A stretch of 64,000 nt of DNA. Origin: JBGSTR01 sp963707135 (GTDB lineage Bacteria; Pseudomonadota; Gammaproteobacteria; Chromatiales; Chromatiaceae). Positions 33,562-42,090 of the stretch are shown one piece after another. Position 1 is the first letter of the stretch. Each line of letters starts with the position of its first letter. Location: the NCBI GenBank assembly GCA_963707135.1, contig CAVPOY010000025.1, positions 1 through 64,000 on the forward strand, in the 5' to 3' direction. A model generated the notes under the pieces. The model was not told the origin of the DNA and ran no database searches. It saw only the letters and a program-made list of their open reading frames with translations. The translations under genes and the position numbers were made by a program.

Positions 33562-35388
33562 ATGGAGCATCCGTCACTGTACCGGGCGCTGCTATCGCGC
33601 AAGGTCGCCCTGGGTGCCACGCTGGGTGGGGCCGTGGCCTTTATGGTGATAGGCGTCGCGCTTTGGGGCGGCTTCAACTGGGCCATGGAAGAAACCAACA
33701 CCATGGACTTCTGCATCTCGTGTCACGAGATGGAGGAGAACGTCTACTCTGAATACAAGGGCACTGTCCACGACGCGAACCGCAGCGGCGTGCGCGCCGG
33801 CTGCCCGGATTGCCACGTGCCCCGCCCCTGGATTCACAAGATCAAGCGCAAGATCCAGGCGAGCAACGAGGTCTGGCATAAGCTCACCGGCACGGTAAGC
33901 ACGCCGGAAAAATTCAACGAGCACCGGCTGGCCATGGCCACGCGGGTCTGGGAGACCATGAAGGCGACGGATTCCCGGGAGTGCCGCAACTGTCACGACT
34001 GGGACACCATGAACCCGGAGCGCCAGAAGCCCCGGGCGCGCCAGCAGCACATGAACGCCATGGAAAAGGGCAACACCTGTATCGACTGCCACAAGGGCAT
34101 TGCCCACTCGAAGGTTCACGACCAGATGGATGAGGAGGCGCTGGCGGCGCTGAGCGCCCCGAACCCGGCCTTCATCCGTGAGGTTCCGGAGTCCTACAAG
34201 GTGGCGCTGGCCCGGGTCGAGTCCGCGGAGGCCGAGGAGCAGGCGCGTCAACAGGAGGAGATGCGCAAGGACCGCGAGGCGAAGCAGGCCGCAAAGGAGG
34301 CCGAGAAGCAGCGCATCGAGCAGGCCGTAGCCCAGGCCTTGGCGGCGGCCGAGGCCCAACGCGTCGCGCAAGACACCCCGGATACTGCAGCCGCGCCCGC
34401 CGGCGAGCAGCCTGCCGCCGGCACGCCCGCTGCGGGAGCCCGAGGTTTCGGCGTCGACTGGAGCGCGGTCCCGGAGCGCCTGGTGACCCTGTTCTACCCG
34501 GGCCAGACCTCGATGGAGTGGACGCTGGTGGGCAAGTACCACGGGGGTGCGCTGCCGTTCAAGGACGGGGACCGGTGCACGACCTGTCACGACAAGGAGA
34601 CGGCGCTGATGGGCCCGCGGATGTCGACGGGTCAGAAGGCCGAGGAGACCCCGCTGCCGGACAAGCGCGCCTCGATCCCGGTGACGGTGCAGGCGGCGCA
34701 CGATGCCGAGAACCTGTACCTGCGCTTCCAGTGGGAAGGCACCGAGCACGTGCCGGTGCCGTTCGCCGAGGGCGGCAAGATGGACCCCGAGAACGAGGTC
34801 AAGCTGGCGGTGATGCTGGCTACCGACGACGTGACCTACGCCGGGCAGTCGGGTTGCTGGGGCACCTGCCACCACGACCTACGCACCATGCCGGCGGCCC
34901 CGGCGGATCCGGCCGCGGCCGGGCTGGCGCTCGACCTCTCCGAGGGTGGCGTGACCAAGTACATCAAGGAGTCGCGCACCGAGGTCGAGGAGAAGGGCCG
35001 GCGAGGCGCGACCCTGGGCGGCTGGGACAAGCTCAAGGACCCGGCGGCGCTGGAGGCGGAGATGGCGGCGGGTCACTTCATGGACCTGTTCCGGTGGAAC
35101 AGCGACGGCACCGTGGAGAACGGGCATGTGCTCGAGCAGCGCGTGATGAACAGCGGCGGGGGGTTGGAGGCGCAGGGCTGGAACGAGGGCGGGAACTGGA
35201 CGGTGGTGATGAAGCGCAAGCTCGCCAGCGACCAGCCGGGCGACATCGCCATCGAGCCCGGCAAGGTCTACAACTTCGGCTTCGCCATCCACGACGACTA
35301 CGCCGATGCCCGCTATCACCACGTCTCGCTGGGCTACAAGCTGGCGCTCGACGATGCGGCGGTCGATCTGGACGCAAAGGCCCAATAA
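33562..35388 (+). CDS. NapC/NirT-type tetraheme cytochrome fused to an ethylbenzene-dehydrogenase-type heme domain
   Basis: This is a 608-residue protein. A membrane anchor (residues 16-38) is followed by a NapC/NirT domain with four CxxCH sites at C51, C81, C141 and C173. NirT-type proteins carry electrons from quinol to periplasmic reductases such as NirS. Residues 205-295 form a charged coiled coil and an Ala/Pro linker. The C-terminal part (about 300-608) has a fifth CxxCH at C339 and a CxxxCH at C432-H437, then the pattern of the EB_dh heme-binding family (AHDAENLYLRFQWEG, GHVLEQRVMNSGGG, YNFGFAIHDDYADARYHHVSLGYKL). Position after nirS supports a role as its electron donor. Terminator and new RBS suggest a separate transcript. 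Confidence 0.85.
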   Translation: MEHPSLYRALLSRKVALGATLGGAVAFMVIGVALWGGFNWAMEETNTMDFCISCHEMEENVYSEYKGTVHDANRSGVRAGCPDCHVPRPWIHKIKRKIQASNEVWHKLTGTVSTPEKFNEHRLAMATRVWETMKATDSRECRNCHDWDTMNPERQKPRARQQHMNAMEKGNTCIDCHKGIAHSKVHDQMDEEALAALSAPNPAFIREVPESYKVALARVESAEAEEQARQQEEMRKDREAKQAAKEAEKQRIEQAVAQALAAAEAQRVAQDTPDTAAAPAGEQPAAGTPAAGARGFGVDWSAVPERLVTLFYPGQTSMEWTLVGKYHGGALPFKDGDRCTTCHDKETALMGPRMSTGQKAEETPLPDKRASIPVTVQAAHDAENLYLRFQWEGTEHVPVPFAEGGKMDPENEVKLAVMLATDDVTYAGQSGCWGTCHHDLRTMPAAPADPAAAGLALDLSEGGVTKYIKESRTEVEEKGRRGATLGGWDKLKDPAALEAEMAAGHFMDLFRWNSDGTVENGHVLEQRVMNSGGGLEAQGWNEGGNWTVVMKRKLASDQPGDIAIEPGKVYNFGFAIHDDYADARYHHVSLGYKLALDDAAVDLDAKAQ

Positions 35389-35708
35389 CACGCGCATCCA
35401 ATGACCCGAGCCAGTGGAGCGCGGGGCAGGGCGGTCGGGGCCAGGGACGGCGTCGGCCGCCGGTTCACTCGCCGACGGACACCTCATCGAAAGACGCCTT
35501 TGCCGAGTGTCTTCGCGACCCAACCGGCCGCGGCAATTCCGTTCGCCGGTATTCACCGCTTCTTGCCTTATGCAGGCCGGCGAACCCGCTCGCATGTATA
35601 GTGCGCCATTGCGAGCCCAGTCAGCTGAGAATCCGGACACGACGCTGTCTCCGGTCCAGTGATCGGGGTTATCCGGTGCCCTTCTGAGGCCTCTAAGGAG
35701 GAAGAACG
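35389..35708. other. Gene-free intergenic region
   Basis: I see no gene or RNA here. The RBS of the cupredoxin gene (AAGGAGGAAG, 35695-35704) lies at the right end and is unusually strong. Confidence 0.5.
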
Positions 35709-36050
35709 ATGCAGCGATCGAAACGGCGTCTCATTGCGGTCGGAGCTTGCTTGGCATGCTTCAGCGCCGCACAGACCTGGGCTGGCGAAACGGCCCTCGT
35801 GGTCGCCAAGGAATACCGCTTCGAACCTGCCGAGCTGACGGTAAAGGCGGGAACGATCGTGCGCTGGGAGAACCAGGACAAGCGCCAGTATCATAGCGTC
35901 TTCTTCAAAGAGCTCGGCGACAAACCGGGCGACTACTTTTTCCCCGGCGAATCCCGCGAGCGCACCTTCGACCAGCCCGGTACCTTCCCCTACATCTGTG
36001 AGCCCCACTGGGAGTCCCACGGCATGAAGGGGGTCGTCATCGTCGAGTAA
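35709..36050 (+). CDS. Small periplasmic cupredoxin (plastocyanin/azurin-like)
   Basis: This 113-residue protein has a signal peptide ending near residue 25 (AAQTWAG). The mature beta-sandwich has the type 1 copper ligands in order: His in KRQYHSVFFKE, Cys in FPYICEPH, His directly after it (EPH) and Met in HGMKGVVIVE. The strong RBS suggests high expression. Its place next to the NirT-like protein and nirS makes it a candidate soluble electron carrier to NirS or to the CuA subunit; this is inferred. Confidence 0.88.
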   Translation: MQRSKRRLIAVGACLACFSAAQTWAGETALVVAKEYRFEPAELTVKAGTIVRWENQDKRQYHSVFFKELGDKPGDYFFPGESRERTFDQPGTFPYICEPHWESHGMKGVVIVE

Positions 36051-36125
36051 CGACGAGGCGAACTCGGGGACCGCCTCTCAGCGGCCCGTTTGCCGGTGTC
36101 CGGCTCGACCAACCAGGAAAGGCAC

Positions 36126-37187
36126 ATGGTCCTAGACCTCGCGCAGCTCTGTTCACTGCTCCAGAGCCCGCCAACGGCGTTTGAATCGGTGCAGAAGCCG
36201 CTCGAGATCCGAGGCGCAAATACGCTGGAGCTAGCGGGGCCGAACGATCTCTCCTTCGCGGAGCGGGCCGACCAGGCGGAAGCGGTCGCGGCGAGCCGTG
36301 CCGCCGCGGTGGTCGTGCCCCAGGATTTTCCCAGTCTCGCCGACACCCTGTTGATCCGCTCGCCCGAGCCGCGCCGGGCGTTCTTTCGGGTCGCTGAATC
36401 GTTCCTGCCGGGCAGCGAGGTTCGGGGCGTCCACCCAGGCGCGATCATCGACCCGGATGCCGTGCTCGGGGACGGCGTCGCGGTCGGACCCTGCGCCGTG
36501 ATCGCCGCCGGCGTGCGCGTGGGTGACCGCGGCGTCGTAGGTCCCGGGTCCTATCTCGCCCCGGGCGTAACCCTGGGGGCCGACTGTGTAGTCGAGGCGA
36601 ACGTCACAATCCAGTGGGGCAGCACCCTGGGGGATCGCTGTGTGGTCCGCTCGGGGAGCGTGATCGGCGGGGATGGCTTCGGATTCCAGTGGGACGGGCA
36701 GGGCCACCGCAAGATTCCTCAGCTCGGACGCGTGGTGATCGAGGACGATGTCGACATCGGCTGCAACTGCTGTGTGGACCGGGCGACCCTCGGTGTGACA
36801 CGCATCGGCCGCGGCACCAAGATAGACAACCTGGTACAGGTCGCCCACAACACCGACATCGGGGCCCACGTGATTCTGGTCAGCCAGTCGGGGGTGGCGG
36901 GCAGCAGCCGGGTCGGGACCGGCGCCGTGATCGCCGGCCAGGTAGCCGTATCCGACCATGTGAGCGTCGGTGCCGGTGCACGCGTTGGCGGGCAGTCCGG
37001 CGTGACCAAGGACGTGCCCGCGGGCGCCTCCGTATTCGGCACCCCGGCGCGGCCGATCAAGGATACCCTGCGGGAGCTTGGCGCCCTGGCCCAACTGCCG
37101 GCGCTCCTCAAACAGATCAAGCGGCAGGAGCAGGACCTGGCACGTCTGCAGGCCTGTCTGGAAGTGCTGCAGCAGCACGGCAAGTAG
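36126..37187 (+). CDS. lpxD: UDP-3-O-acylglucosamine N-acyltransferase LpxD
   Basis: This 353-residue enzyme of lipid A synthesis adds the second (N-linked) hydroxyacyl chain to UDP-3-O-acyl-glucosamine. The N-terminal uridine-binding domain (ANTLELAGPNDLSFAERADQ) is followed by hexapeptide repeats of the left-handed beta helix from about residue 100. The catalytic His region is QVAHNTDIG and the GGDGFGFQWDGQGHRKIPQLG loop is intact. A C-terminal helical tail has LLKQIKRQEQDLARLQ. RBS AGGAAAGG. It stands alone here, outside the usual bamA-lpxD-fabZ cluster. Confidence 0.95.
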   Translation: MVLDLAQLCSLLQSPPTAFESVQKPLEIRGANTLELAGPNDLSFAERADQAEAVAASRAAAVVVPQDFPSLADTLLIRSPEPRRAFFRVAESFLPGSEVRGVHPGAIIDPDAVLGDGVAVGPCAVIAAGVRVGDRGVVGPGSYLAPGVTLGADCVVEANVTIQWGSTLGDRCVVRSGSVIGGDGFGFQWDGQGHRKIPQLGRVVIEDDVDIGCNCCVDRATLGVTRIGRGTKIDNLVQVAHNTDIGAHVILVSQSGVAGSSRVGTGAVIAGQVAVSDHVSVGAGARVGGQSGVTKDVPAGASVFGTPARPIKDTLRELGALAQLPALLKQIKRQEQDLARLQACLEVLQQHGK

Positions 37188-37267
37188 GGTGCCGTGCCTC
37201 AGGTTTCAGTTGCGCAGAAAACGCACCGTGCCGGAAACCTGATCTGGATGATTCTCCCGGGGGGGTC

Positions 37268-37948
37268 CTAGGCCTCGCGCCGGTCCGCCAAACCGACCAG
37301 ATCCCATAGACGTTCCAGGTCTGCGCGCAGCCGATCGACTTCAGTCTCGAGGGCCGCGATGCGCTCATCGCTCTCCGACTCCGGGGCGGTCCTCGTCGGC
37401 GGGCTGCTGACCGCGGCGATCTGCTCCGGAGTGGGCGCCCCGCAGAGCAGGTGCATGTAGCGTTCCTCGCGTCGGCCGGGGAGTCGCGGCAGTTCGACGA
37501 CTAGGGGCTCCTCGCGCGTTGCCAGACCCTTTAGGGTTTCCTCAACCGTCTCCAGATCCGCGAAATCCGCCAACCGTCCGGTATTGGAACGCAGCTCGCC
37601 GGGGGTCTGGGGCCCGCGCAGCATCAGCACGCAGAGCAGGGCCTGCTCCTGACGACTGAGCCGGAGTGCACCGACCATCTTGTGGTCGTAGCGCTCCGTG
37701 CGGCCGGCGAAGCTCGCGTGTACGAGATCGCGGTCGCGCAGCCGGTTGACCGTGTGGCCGACCTCCCCGGGGTCCAGGTGCATGATCGGGTTGCGACTGC
37801 TTTTCTGGTTGCAGGCGGTGACCAGGGCGTTGAGCGTCAGGGGGTACTGATCCGGGGTCGTGCGCTGCTTCTCCATCAAGCAGCCGAGGACCCGGGCCTC
37901 GACGGGAGTCAGCAGCGGTTCAGTCTGGGTCGGTGCTTCGTTGGGCAT
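37268..37948 (-). CDS. yceH: YceH family protein (DUF480)
   Basis: This 226-residue protein has two winged-helix units: LLTPVEARVLGCLMEKQRTTPDQYPLTLNAL and NQKSSRNPIMHLDPGEVGHTVNRLRDRDLV, then LSRQEQALLCVLMLRGPQTPGELRSNTGRLADFADL. A C-terminal coiled coil (IAALETEVDRLRADLERLWDLVG) follows. The family is widely conserved but has no settled function. Convergent with lpxD. Confidence 0.92.
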   Translation of the reverse strand: MPNEAPTQTEPLLTPVEARVLGCLMEKQRTTPDQYPLTLNALVTACNQKSSRNPIMHLDPGEVGHTVNRLRDRDLVHASFAGRTERYDHKMVGALRLSRQEQALLCVLMLRGPQTPGELRSNTGRLADFADLETVEETLKGLATREEPLVVELPRLPGRREERYMHLLCGAPTPEQIAAVSSPPTRTAPESESDERIAALETEVDRLRADLERLWDLVGLADRREA

Positions 37949-38013
37949 GGCTCTTTACTTCCTCCCCGAGGGTCTATGAGGTTCTTCCGTCGTGCGCGGT
38001 TGTGGACCGGAAT

Positions 38014-38466
38014 TCAACCGGGCGGGTCGCCCTCGCTCGACGGATCGGGTTCAGGTCCCAAGCGGTTCTGAACCCAATGCAGCACGGCGCGCAACCGATC
38101 GTTGAGCAGGCGTTCGGCCTCAGCGATTCTGGCCCAACGGAGCTCCTGGTGCTCCGGGTGTCCCAGTTCCGGACTGACCGGGAGCCTGGCGTCGCCGCGA
38201 GGCGCTTCGGCCAGATAATATCGGGCGACCTTGCCTCGACCGTAGGGCGGGGTCTCGATGTATTCATGTCCCCAGCGCAGGCGGATGTCCGTCAGGCCGG
38301 TCTCCTCGGCGACCTCGCGCAGCGCGCAGTCAAGCGGCGACTCACCCGGGCCACACTCGCCCTTTGGGAAGTCCCAGTAACGGTAGCAGCGTAGCAGCAA
38401 CAGGTGTGGTGCCTGGTCAATCCAGCGCACCGGCGCGATGCCGGCCGAGAGGATTCGCGGCTTCAA
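38014..38466 (-). CDS. Nudix hydrolase, diadenosine tetraphosphatase-like
   Basis: This 150-residue protein has a complete Nudix box, GECGPGESPLDCALREVAEETGL (Gx5Ex7REVxEExGL). The YRYWDFPKGECGPGES context is typical of asymmetric Ap4A hydrolases (bis(5'-nucleosyl)-tetraphosphatase group). The HPEHQELRWARIAEAERLL region is also typical. Its start overlaps the end of the small upstream gene. Substrate is inferred from the motif context. Confidence 0.88.
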   Translation of the reverse strand: MKPRILSAGIAPVRWIDQAPHLLLLRCYRYWDFPKGECGPGESPLDCALREVAEETGLTDIRLRWGHEYIETPPYGRGKVARYYLAEAPRGDARLPVSPELGHPEHQELRWARIAEAERLLNDRLRAVLHWVQNRLGPEPDPSSEGDPPG

Positions 38467-38741
38467 CCCCGGCTGCCCGGGGGCGCGCCCCCGGGCCGAA
38501 CCTCGTGCCGTGACCGAGCGATCGGTCCGAGCCCGCGGGCGCGAAGCTCAGCCAGGCCGGCCTCCAGGAGCCGGAGCTTGCGCATCCGCGGACGCCTTTC
38601 GGTCGCATCGGCGGTCTGGTTGAGCAGATCTTCGGCACCACCGTTCTCCTCCGGGGCCAAGGGCTCGGGCGGACGGATGGAGCGCCGTTGCGGCGGGCCT
38701 CGGCGACTATCGCAGGGTGCGGGCGGCGCTCCCATGCTCAC
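38463..38741 (-). CDS. Small basic protein of unknown function
   Basis: This 92-codon frame starts with GTG overlapping the stop of the upstream gene (GTGA) and stops overlapping the start of the nudix gene. It is Pro/Arg-rich with a helical stretch RPRMRKLRLLEAGLAELRARG. No family is recognised. Tight coupling at both ends favours a real gene; the composition is unusual, so confidence is low. Confidence 0.35.
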   Translation of the reverse strand: MSMGAPPAPCDSRRGPPQRRSIRPPEPLAPEENGGAEDLLNQTADATERRPRMRKLRLLEAGLAELRARGLGPIARSRHEVRPGGAPPGSRG

Positions 38742-39259
38742 AGATGCAATCGGCGCAGCTCGGTATCGGCATGACTGTGATCCCAGATGTGGTCAAAATC
38801 GGTGCGCAGCCGCCGCGCCTCCGCGGGATGGTTGTAATCGGCGATCGCGCCCGCGCCTGCGGCGTTACGTCTCAGGATGTAGCCGCAGTCGTCCACGATC
38901 AACAGTCCCTCGAACTGGTCCTGAAGGTCATCGCCGACACTTCTGATCGCGATTCGCGAGGTCAGCTGGCGGGCCAGCTCGATGAGCCGGTGCCCACCCA
39001 TTACCGGCGTGCGAGGCTCGAAGAGCAGGATGCGGATGGGCAGGCGGGGCCGTGCGACGGCCAGCCGCCGCACGGCGTCGAGGAAACCGGGCTGGTCGTA
39101 GAGGTCCGGCTCCAGGTTTCGGCTGAGCAGAAGCAGCTCACGGCGTGCCTGCCAGGCCATGCGAATCCCGGCCTCCTGGATCTGGTCACGCGTGGACAGT
39201 CGCCGGGGTCCCGCGGTCTGCGCGAGCATCGGGCCGGTTTCGGACGACGGCTGTGTCAT
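38738..39259 (-). CDS. DUF7931-type protein partnered with a GNAT gene
   Basis: This 173-residue protein from ATG 39259 overlaps the GNAT stop (ATGA). Sequence features include RDQIQEAGIRMAWQARRELLLLSRNLEPDLYDQPGFLDAVRRLA, RILLFEPRTPVMGGHRLIELARQLTSRIAIR and LIVDDCGYILRRNA. A phospholipase-D-like or MIT-type fold is possible from the LLLSRNLEP...RILL pattern. In related bacteria this domain is adjacent or fused to an N-acetyltransferase. Function unknown. Confidence 0.7.
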   Translation of the reverse strand: MTQPSSETGPMLAQTAGPRRLSTRDQIQEAGIRMAWQARRELLLLSRNLEPDLYDQPGFLDAVRRLAVARPRLPIRILLFEPRTPVMGGHRLIELARQLTSRIAIRSVGDDLQDQFEGLLIVDDCGYILRRNAAGAGAIADYNHPAEARRLRTDFDHIWDHSHADTELRRLHL

Positions 39260-39705
39260 CGCGGTCCCTCGAACAGCATGCGCCGGTGTGGGATGCCCGC
39301 CTCGTAGAATTCGACGCCGGTGCAACGGAAACCTTGTCGCTGATAGAAGGGGACCGCTGAGCTCTGAGCGTTGACGAACGGGGCTGGCCGGTCCGATAGG
39401 CTGGTCAGTTTCAATGCCTCCTGAAGCAGGGCCGTGCCTACGCCGCGTCCGCGCCAGTTCCACAGCACGGCCATGCGCCCTATCTGGCCGTTGGGCAGGA
39501 CCCGCGCGGTTCCGATCGCACGATTCGCCGCGTCGAATGCCAGGAGGTGCAACGCGCCGGGGTCGGCGCTGTCCCATTCCAATTGGGGCGGTACAGCCTG
39601 CTCCTCGACGAACACCCGCGTGCGTACGGTCGCTATCGCGGCCTGGTCCCTGACCCAGTCGGCCTCGCGGATGCCGAAGCTCTCTTGCTCTAAGGGCGCG
39701 CTCAT
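39256..39705 (-). CDS. GNAT-family N-acetyltransferase
   Basis: This 149-residue protein starts at MSAPLEQESFGIREADW. The GNAT core shows RTRVFVEEQAVPPQLEWDSADPGALHLLAFD, the acetyl-CoA loop IGRMAVLWNWRGRGVGTALLQEAL and the C-terminal AVPFYQRQGFRCTGVEFYEAGIPHRRM. This is the ElaA/PhnO-like small GNAT type. Substrate unknown. It is coupled by ATGA overlap to the DUF7931-type gene. Confidence 0.88.
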   Translation of the reverse strand: MSAPLEQESFGIREADWVRDQAAIATVRTRVFVEEQAVPPQLEWDSADPGALHLLAFDAANRAIGTARVLPNGQIGRMAVLWNWRGRGVGTALLQEALKLTSLSDRPAPFVNAQSSAVPFYQRQGFRCTGVEFYEAGIPHRRMLFEGPR

Positions 39706-39885
39706 TTTAAACGGGGATTGTAATGGCTGCGGGGCAGATCGGCGCAACATGGGATTCGGGCCGTTGCCCGACGCGAACTTGGTGCAGTGCCCCACTCGCG
39801 ACCGATTAAACGGTGATTGGAACGCCCCGGGCACCTTGGCGTGGGTTTGCGGAGCCGGCAGTCTCGCGCGTGGGTGCCGCTCGGA

Positions 39886-40806
39886 TCAAGCTGCGCCAGC
39901 CACTTTGCTCGACTTGCCCGTGACGGAGTCGATGGTGACGGCTTCGTCGGTCGTGTGGGATCCGCGTCTGGTCGCTATCAGCGCGGAGGCCAGTATCAGA
40001 ACGGACCCGGCGACCGTGCTCCACAGCAGCGCCTCGTCCCAGAGCGCCCAGCCGTAGAGGGCGCCGAAGATCACGGCAAAGTAGCCGAAGATGGCAACCC
40101 GCGATGCCGGGGCCAGGGTCAGCCCCTGGGTAAGAAACAGCTGGCCCAAGGTCGCGCATCCGGCGACACCGAAGAGCCAAAGGTAGCCCTGCGGACTCGG
40201 CGTGCGCCAGGCCCAGGTCAGGGGCACGCTCGATACGACGGCCGCGCTCAATGAAAAGTAGAAAACGGTCCGTGTGGGTGGCTCGGTTCGAGCCAATCGG
40301 CGCACTGTGACCTTCGCCAGCGCCGCGAACAGCCCGCCCAGGACCGCTACGGCGGCGACGGGTGATACTCCGTGAAGACCCGGGTGCAGGATCAGAAGCA
40401 CGCCCCCGAATCCCAACGCGAGGGCGGCCCAAATGTACCTGCTTAGCGCCTCACCGAGCCAGATCAACGCGATTAAGGGCATGAATACGGGCGCGGTCAG
40501 CTTCAACAGCATCGCATCCGCGAGCGGCATGTGGGCGATGGCGTAGTAGAAGCAGTACATGGCCGCGACTCCGGCGAGTCCGCGTAGCAGGTGCAGGTGC
40601 GCGACCCTTGTCGCGACACCCTGAATTCCCCTCCGGTGCAGATAGGGCGTAAGGAGCAGCAGTCCGATCAGGTTGCGAACGAAGACGATGACCTCATTCG
40701 GAAGCTCCGTCGCGGCGAAGCGCACGGCGACCCCCATCGATGCGAACATCAGCTCACCCAAAACGACAAACAAGGCGGCGGCGACGATCTGGTTCGGGTG
40801 TGGCAT
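39886..40806 (-). CDS. EamA/DMT-family transporter
   Basis: This 306-residue membrane protein of about ten helices is made of two EamA halves. The first includes LGELMFASMGVAVRFAATELPNEVIVFVRNLIGLLLL and the second AVAVLGGLFAALAKVTVRRLART. It begins MPHPNQIVAAALF; an in-frame ATG at 40845 is less likely. A 30-residue polar tail follows the last helix. Members export metabolites or amino acids; the substrate here is not predictable. Confidence 0.88.
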   Translation of the reverse strand: MPHPNQIVAAALFVVLGELMFASMGVAVRFAATELPNEVIVFVRNLIGLLLLTPYLHRRGIQGVATRVAHLHLLRGLAGVAAMYCFYYAIAHMPLADAMLLKLTAPVFMPLIALIWLGEALSRYIWAALALGFGGVLLILHPGLHGVSPVAAVAVLGGLFAALAKVTVRRLARTEPPTRTVFYFSLSAAVVSSVPLTWAWRTPSPQGYLWLFGVAGCATLGQLFLTQGLTLAPASRVAIFGYFAVIFGALYGWALWDEALLWSTVAGSVLILASALIATRRGSHTTDEAVTIDSVTGKSSKVAGAA

Positions 40807-41176
40807 GTTGGCGTCAAGGCTGCCAATGTAGCGTAATTGCAACAAACGGTCGTTTCGGACCGCCGTTCAGGGTCACTACGGGTCACCGCTTCCCGCCGGA
40901 AGTGTTGTGCTGGCGGAACGTTCGTTGTAAATATGCTGCGTCGATAGAAAAAAGTTGCACTTTTGTTCTATATGTAGGCTAAAATATCGGTGTCAGAGTC
41001 TTCCGTCACCGCGAACCGAATTGAAACCGGGTCCTACAGACAAATTATCGGGGGAAGGAACCTGGACATGCTCTAGAAAGACGGAAAAGTCTGTTGTTTT
41101 TGTGTAACACATGCCTGTAGGTTCCAACTGCGTCCCCGAACGAACTTCCTCAACCCATCTGCACAGGAAACGAGAG
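40807..41176. other. AT-rich promoter and leader region of the OmpA-like gene
   Basis: No gene is seen. The stretch around 40920-41060 is markedly AT-rich for this genome. A candidate promoter has TTGCAC at 40955-40960 and TAAAAT at 40980-40985 (19-bp spacer). A long untranslated leader would follow. Confidence 0.4.
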
Positions 41177-41788
41177 ATGCGAAAAGAAACGAAAAACTTC
41201 CGAGTCGCCACCCTGGCCGCCCCGCTGGCGCTTGCCGTGGCCCTTACCGCCGCCTTCGGTGCGAACGCCGAAGTGTATGACAAGAACTACTGGTCCGCGC
41301 AGCCGGACGGTACCGCCTGGGTAAACAGCGCGGGCGAGTGCTGGCAGAGCGAAGACGGTCCCAACAGCCTGGAACCCTGTGTTGTTGCCGAGGTGGCTCC
41401 GCCGCTGGTCCTGCGGCTCCAGTATGAGCTCGACAAGTACCGGATCGAGAACATCACCAATCCGGATGCGCTTCAGGATCTGGACAACTACATCGAACAA
41501 GTCAAGCAAACCCCGCGCGATGAGATGCTGACCATCGTCGGCCATACCGACAAGCTGGGCAGCTTCGAGCACAACATGGTGCTGAGCGAGAACCGCGCGA
41601 TGGGCATCCGGGACTACATGGTCGATCGCGGTATCAACCCGGATCGCATTCAGTCGGTGACCGGAGTTGGCTGGGAGGGCGGTCAGTACGACGTCGGTCC
41701 GGACGGCACTCAGATCGACCTTGGCCCGCTGGAGAACAACCCATTCCGGCGCCGCACGGTCGTGACCGAGATCGTTCCTCCGAAGTAG
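41177..41788 (+). CDS. OmpA-family peptidoglycan-binding protein
   Basis: This 203-residue protein has a signal peptide ending near residue 31 (FGANAEV). A short linker contains a cysteine pair (GECWQSEDG...LEPCVV) and is followed by an OmpA-like C-terminal domain: RDEMLTIVGHTDKLGSFEHNMVLSENRAMGIRDYMVDRGINPDRIQ and NPFRRRTVVTEI. There is no N-terminal beta barrel, so it is a small periplasmic or outer-membrane-associated peptidoglycan binder. RBS AGGAAACGAG, a long AT-rich leader and strong downstream hairpins suggest high expression. Confidence 0.9.
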   Translation: MRKETKNFRVATLAAPLALAVALTAAFGANAEVYDKNYWSAQPDGTAWVNSAGECWQSEDGPNSLEPCVVAEVAPPLVLRLQYELDKYRIENITNPDALQDLDNYIEQVKQTPRDEMLTIVGHTDKLGSFEHNMVLSENRAMGIRDYMVDRGINPDRIQSVTGVGWEGGQYDVGPDGTQIDLGPLENNPFRRRTVVTEIVPPK

Positions 41789-41848
41789 TGGTCCAACGAC
41801 CGTGCCCGCGCTGGGCCATCGGCCGCGACGCGGTATCTGGATGAGTTC

Positions 41849-41878
41849 GGCCGGCGTGTCGAGGTTGACACGCCGGCC
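41849..41878 (+). terminator. GC-rich hairpin after the OmpA-like gene
   Basis: GGCCGGCGTGTC at 41849-41860 pairs perfectly with GACACGCCGGCC at 41867-41878 around six bases. Only TT follows, so it is a weak terminator or an mRNA-stabilising hairpin. Confidence 0.6.
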
Positions 41879-42055
41879 TTACCGGGAATTTGAATTTGTC
41901 ATCTAGCCTCCTTGCGATGGGGGCGGAGTCGGTTCGCGCTGGTTAGGCGAGCATTGCGACAGATAGGGTCCAGGTAAGAGCCTTCGCCGGCGGTTACGAC
42001 CCCCGGCGGGGCAAGGTCCATTAAGCTCCCTCCCCCCGACAGGGGCTTATGGAAG

Positions 42056-42090
42056 GGCCGGTCACGTTAGTTCGTGACCGGCCTTTTTTT
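42056..42090 (+). terminator. Rho-independent terminator between ompA-like gene and purB
   Basis: GGCCGGTCACG at 42056-42066 pairs with CGTGACCGGCC at 42073-42083, followed by seven T. It points along the plus strand and abuts the purB stop. Its stem can also serve the minus strand, where the downstream T content is low. Confidence 0.8.
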
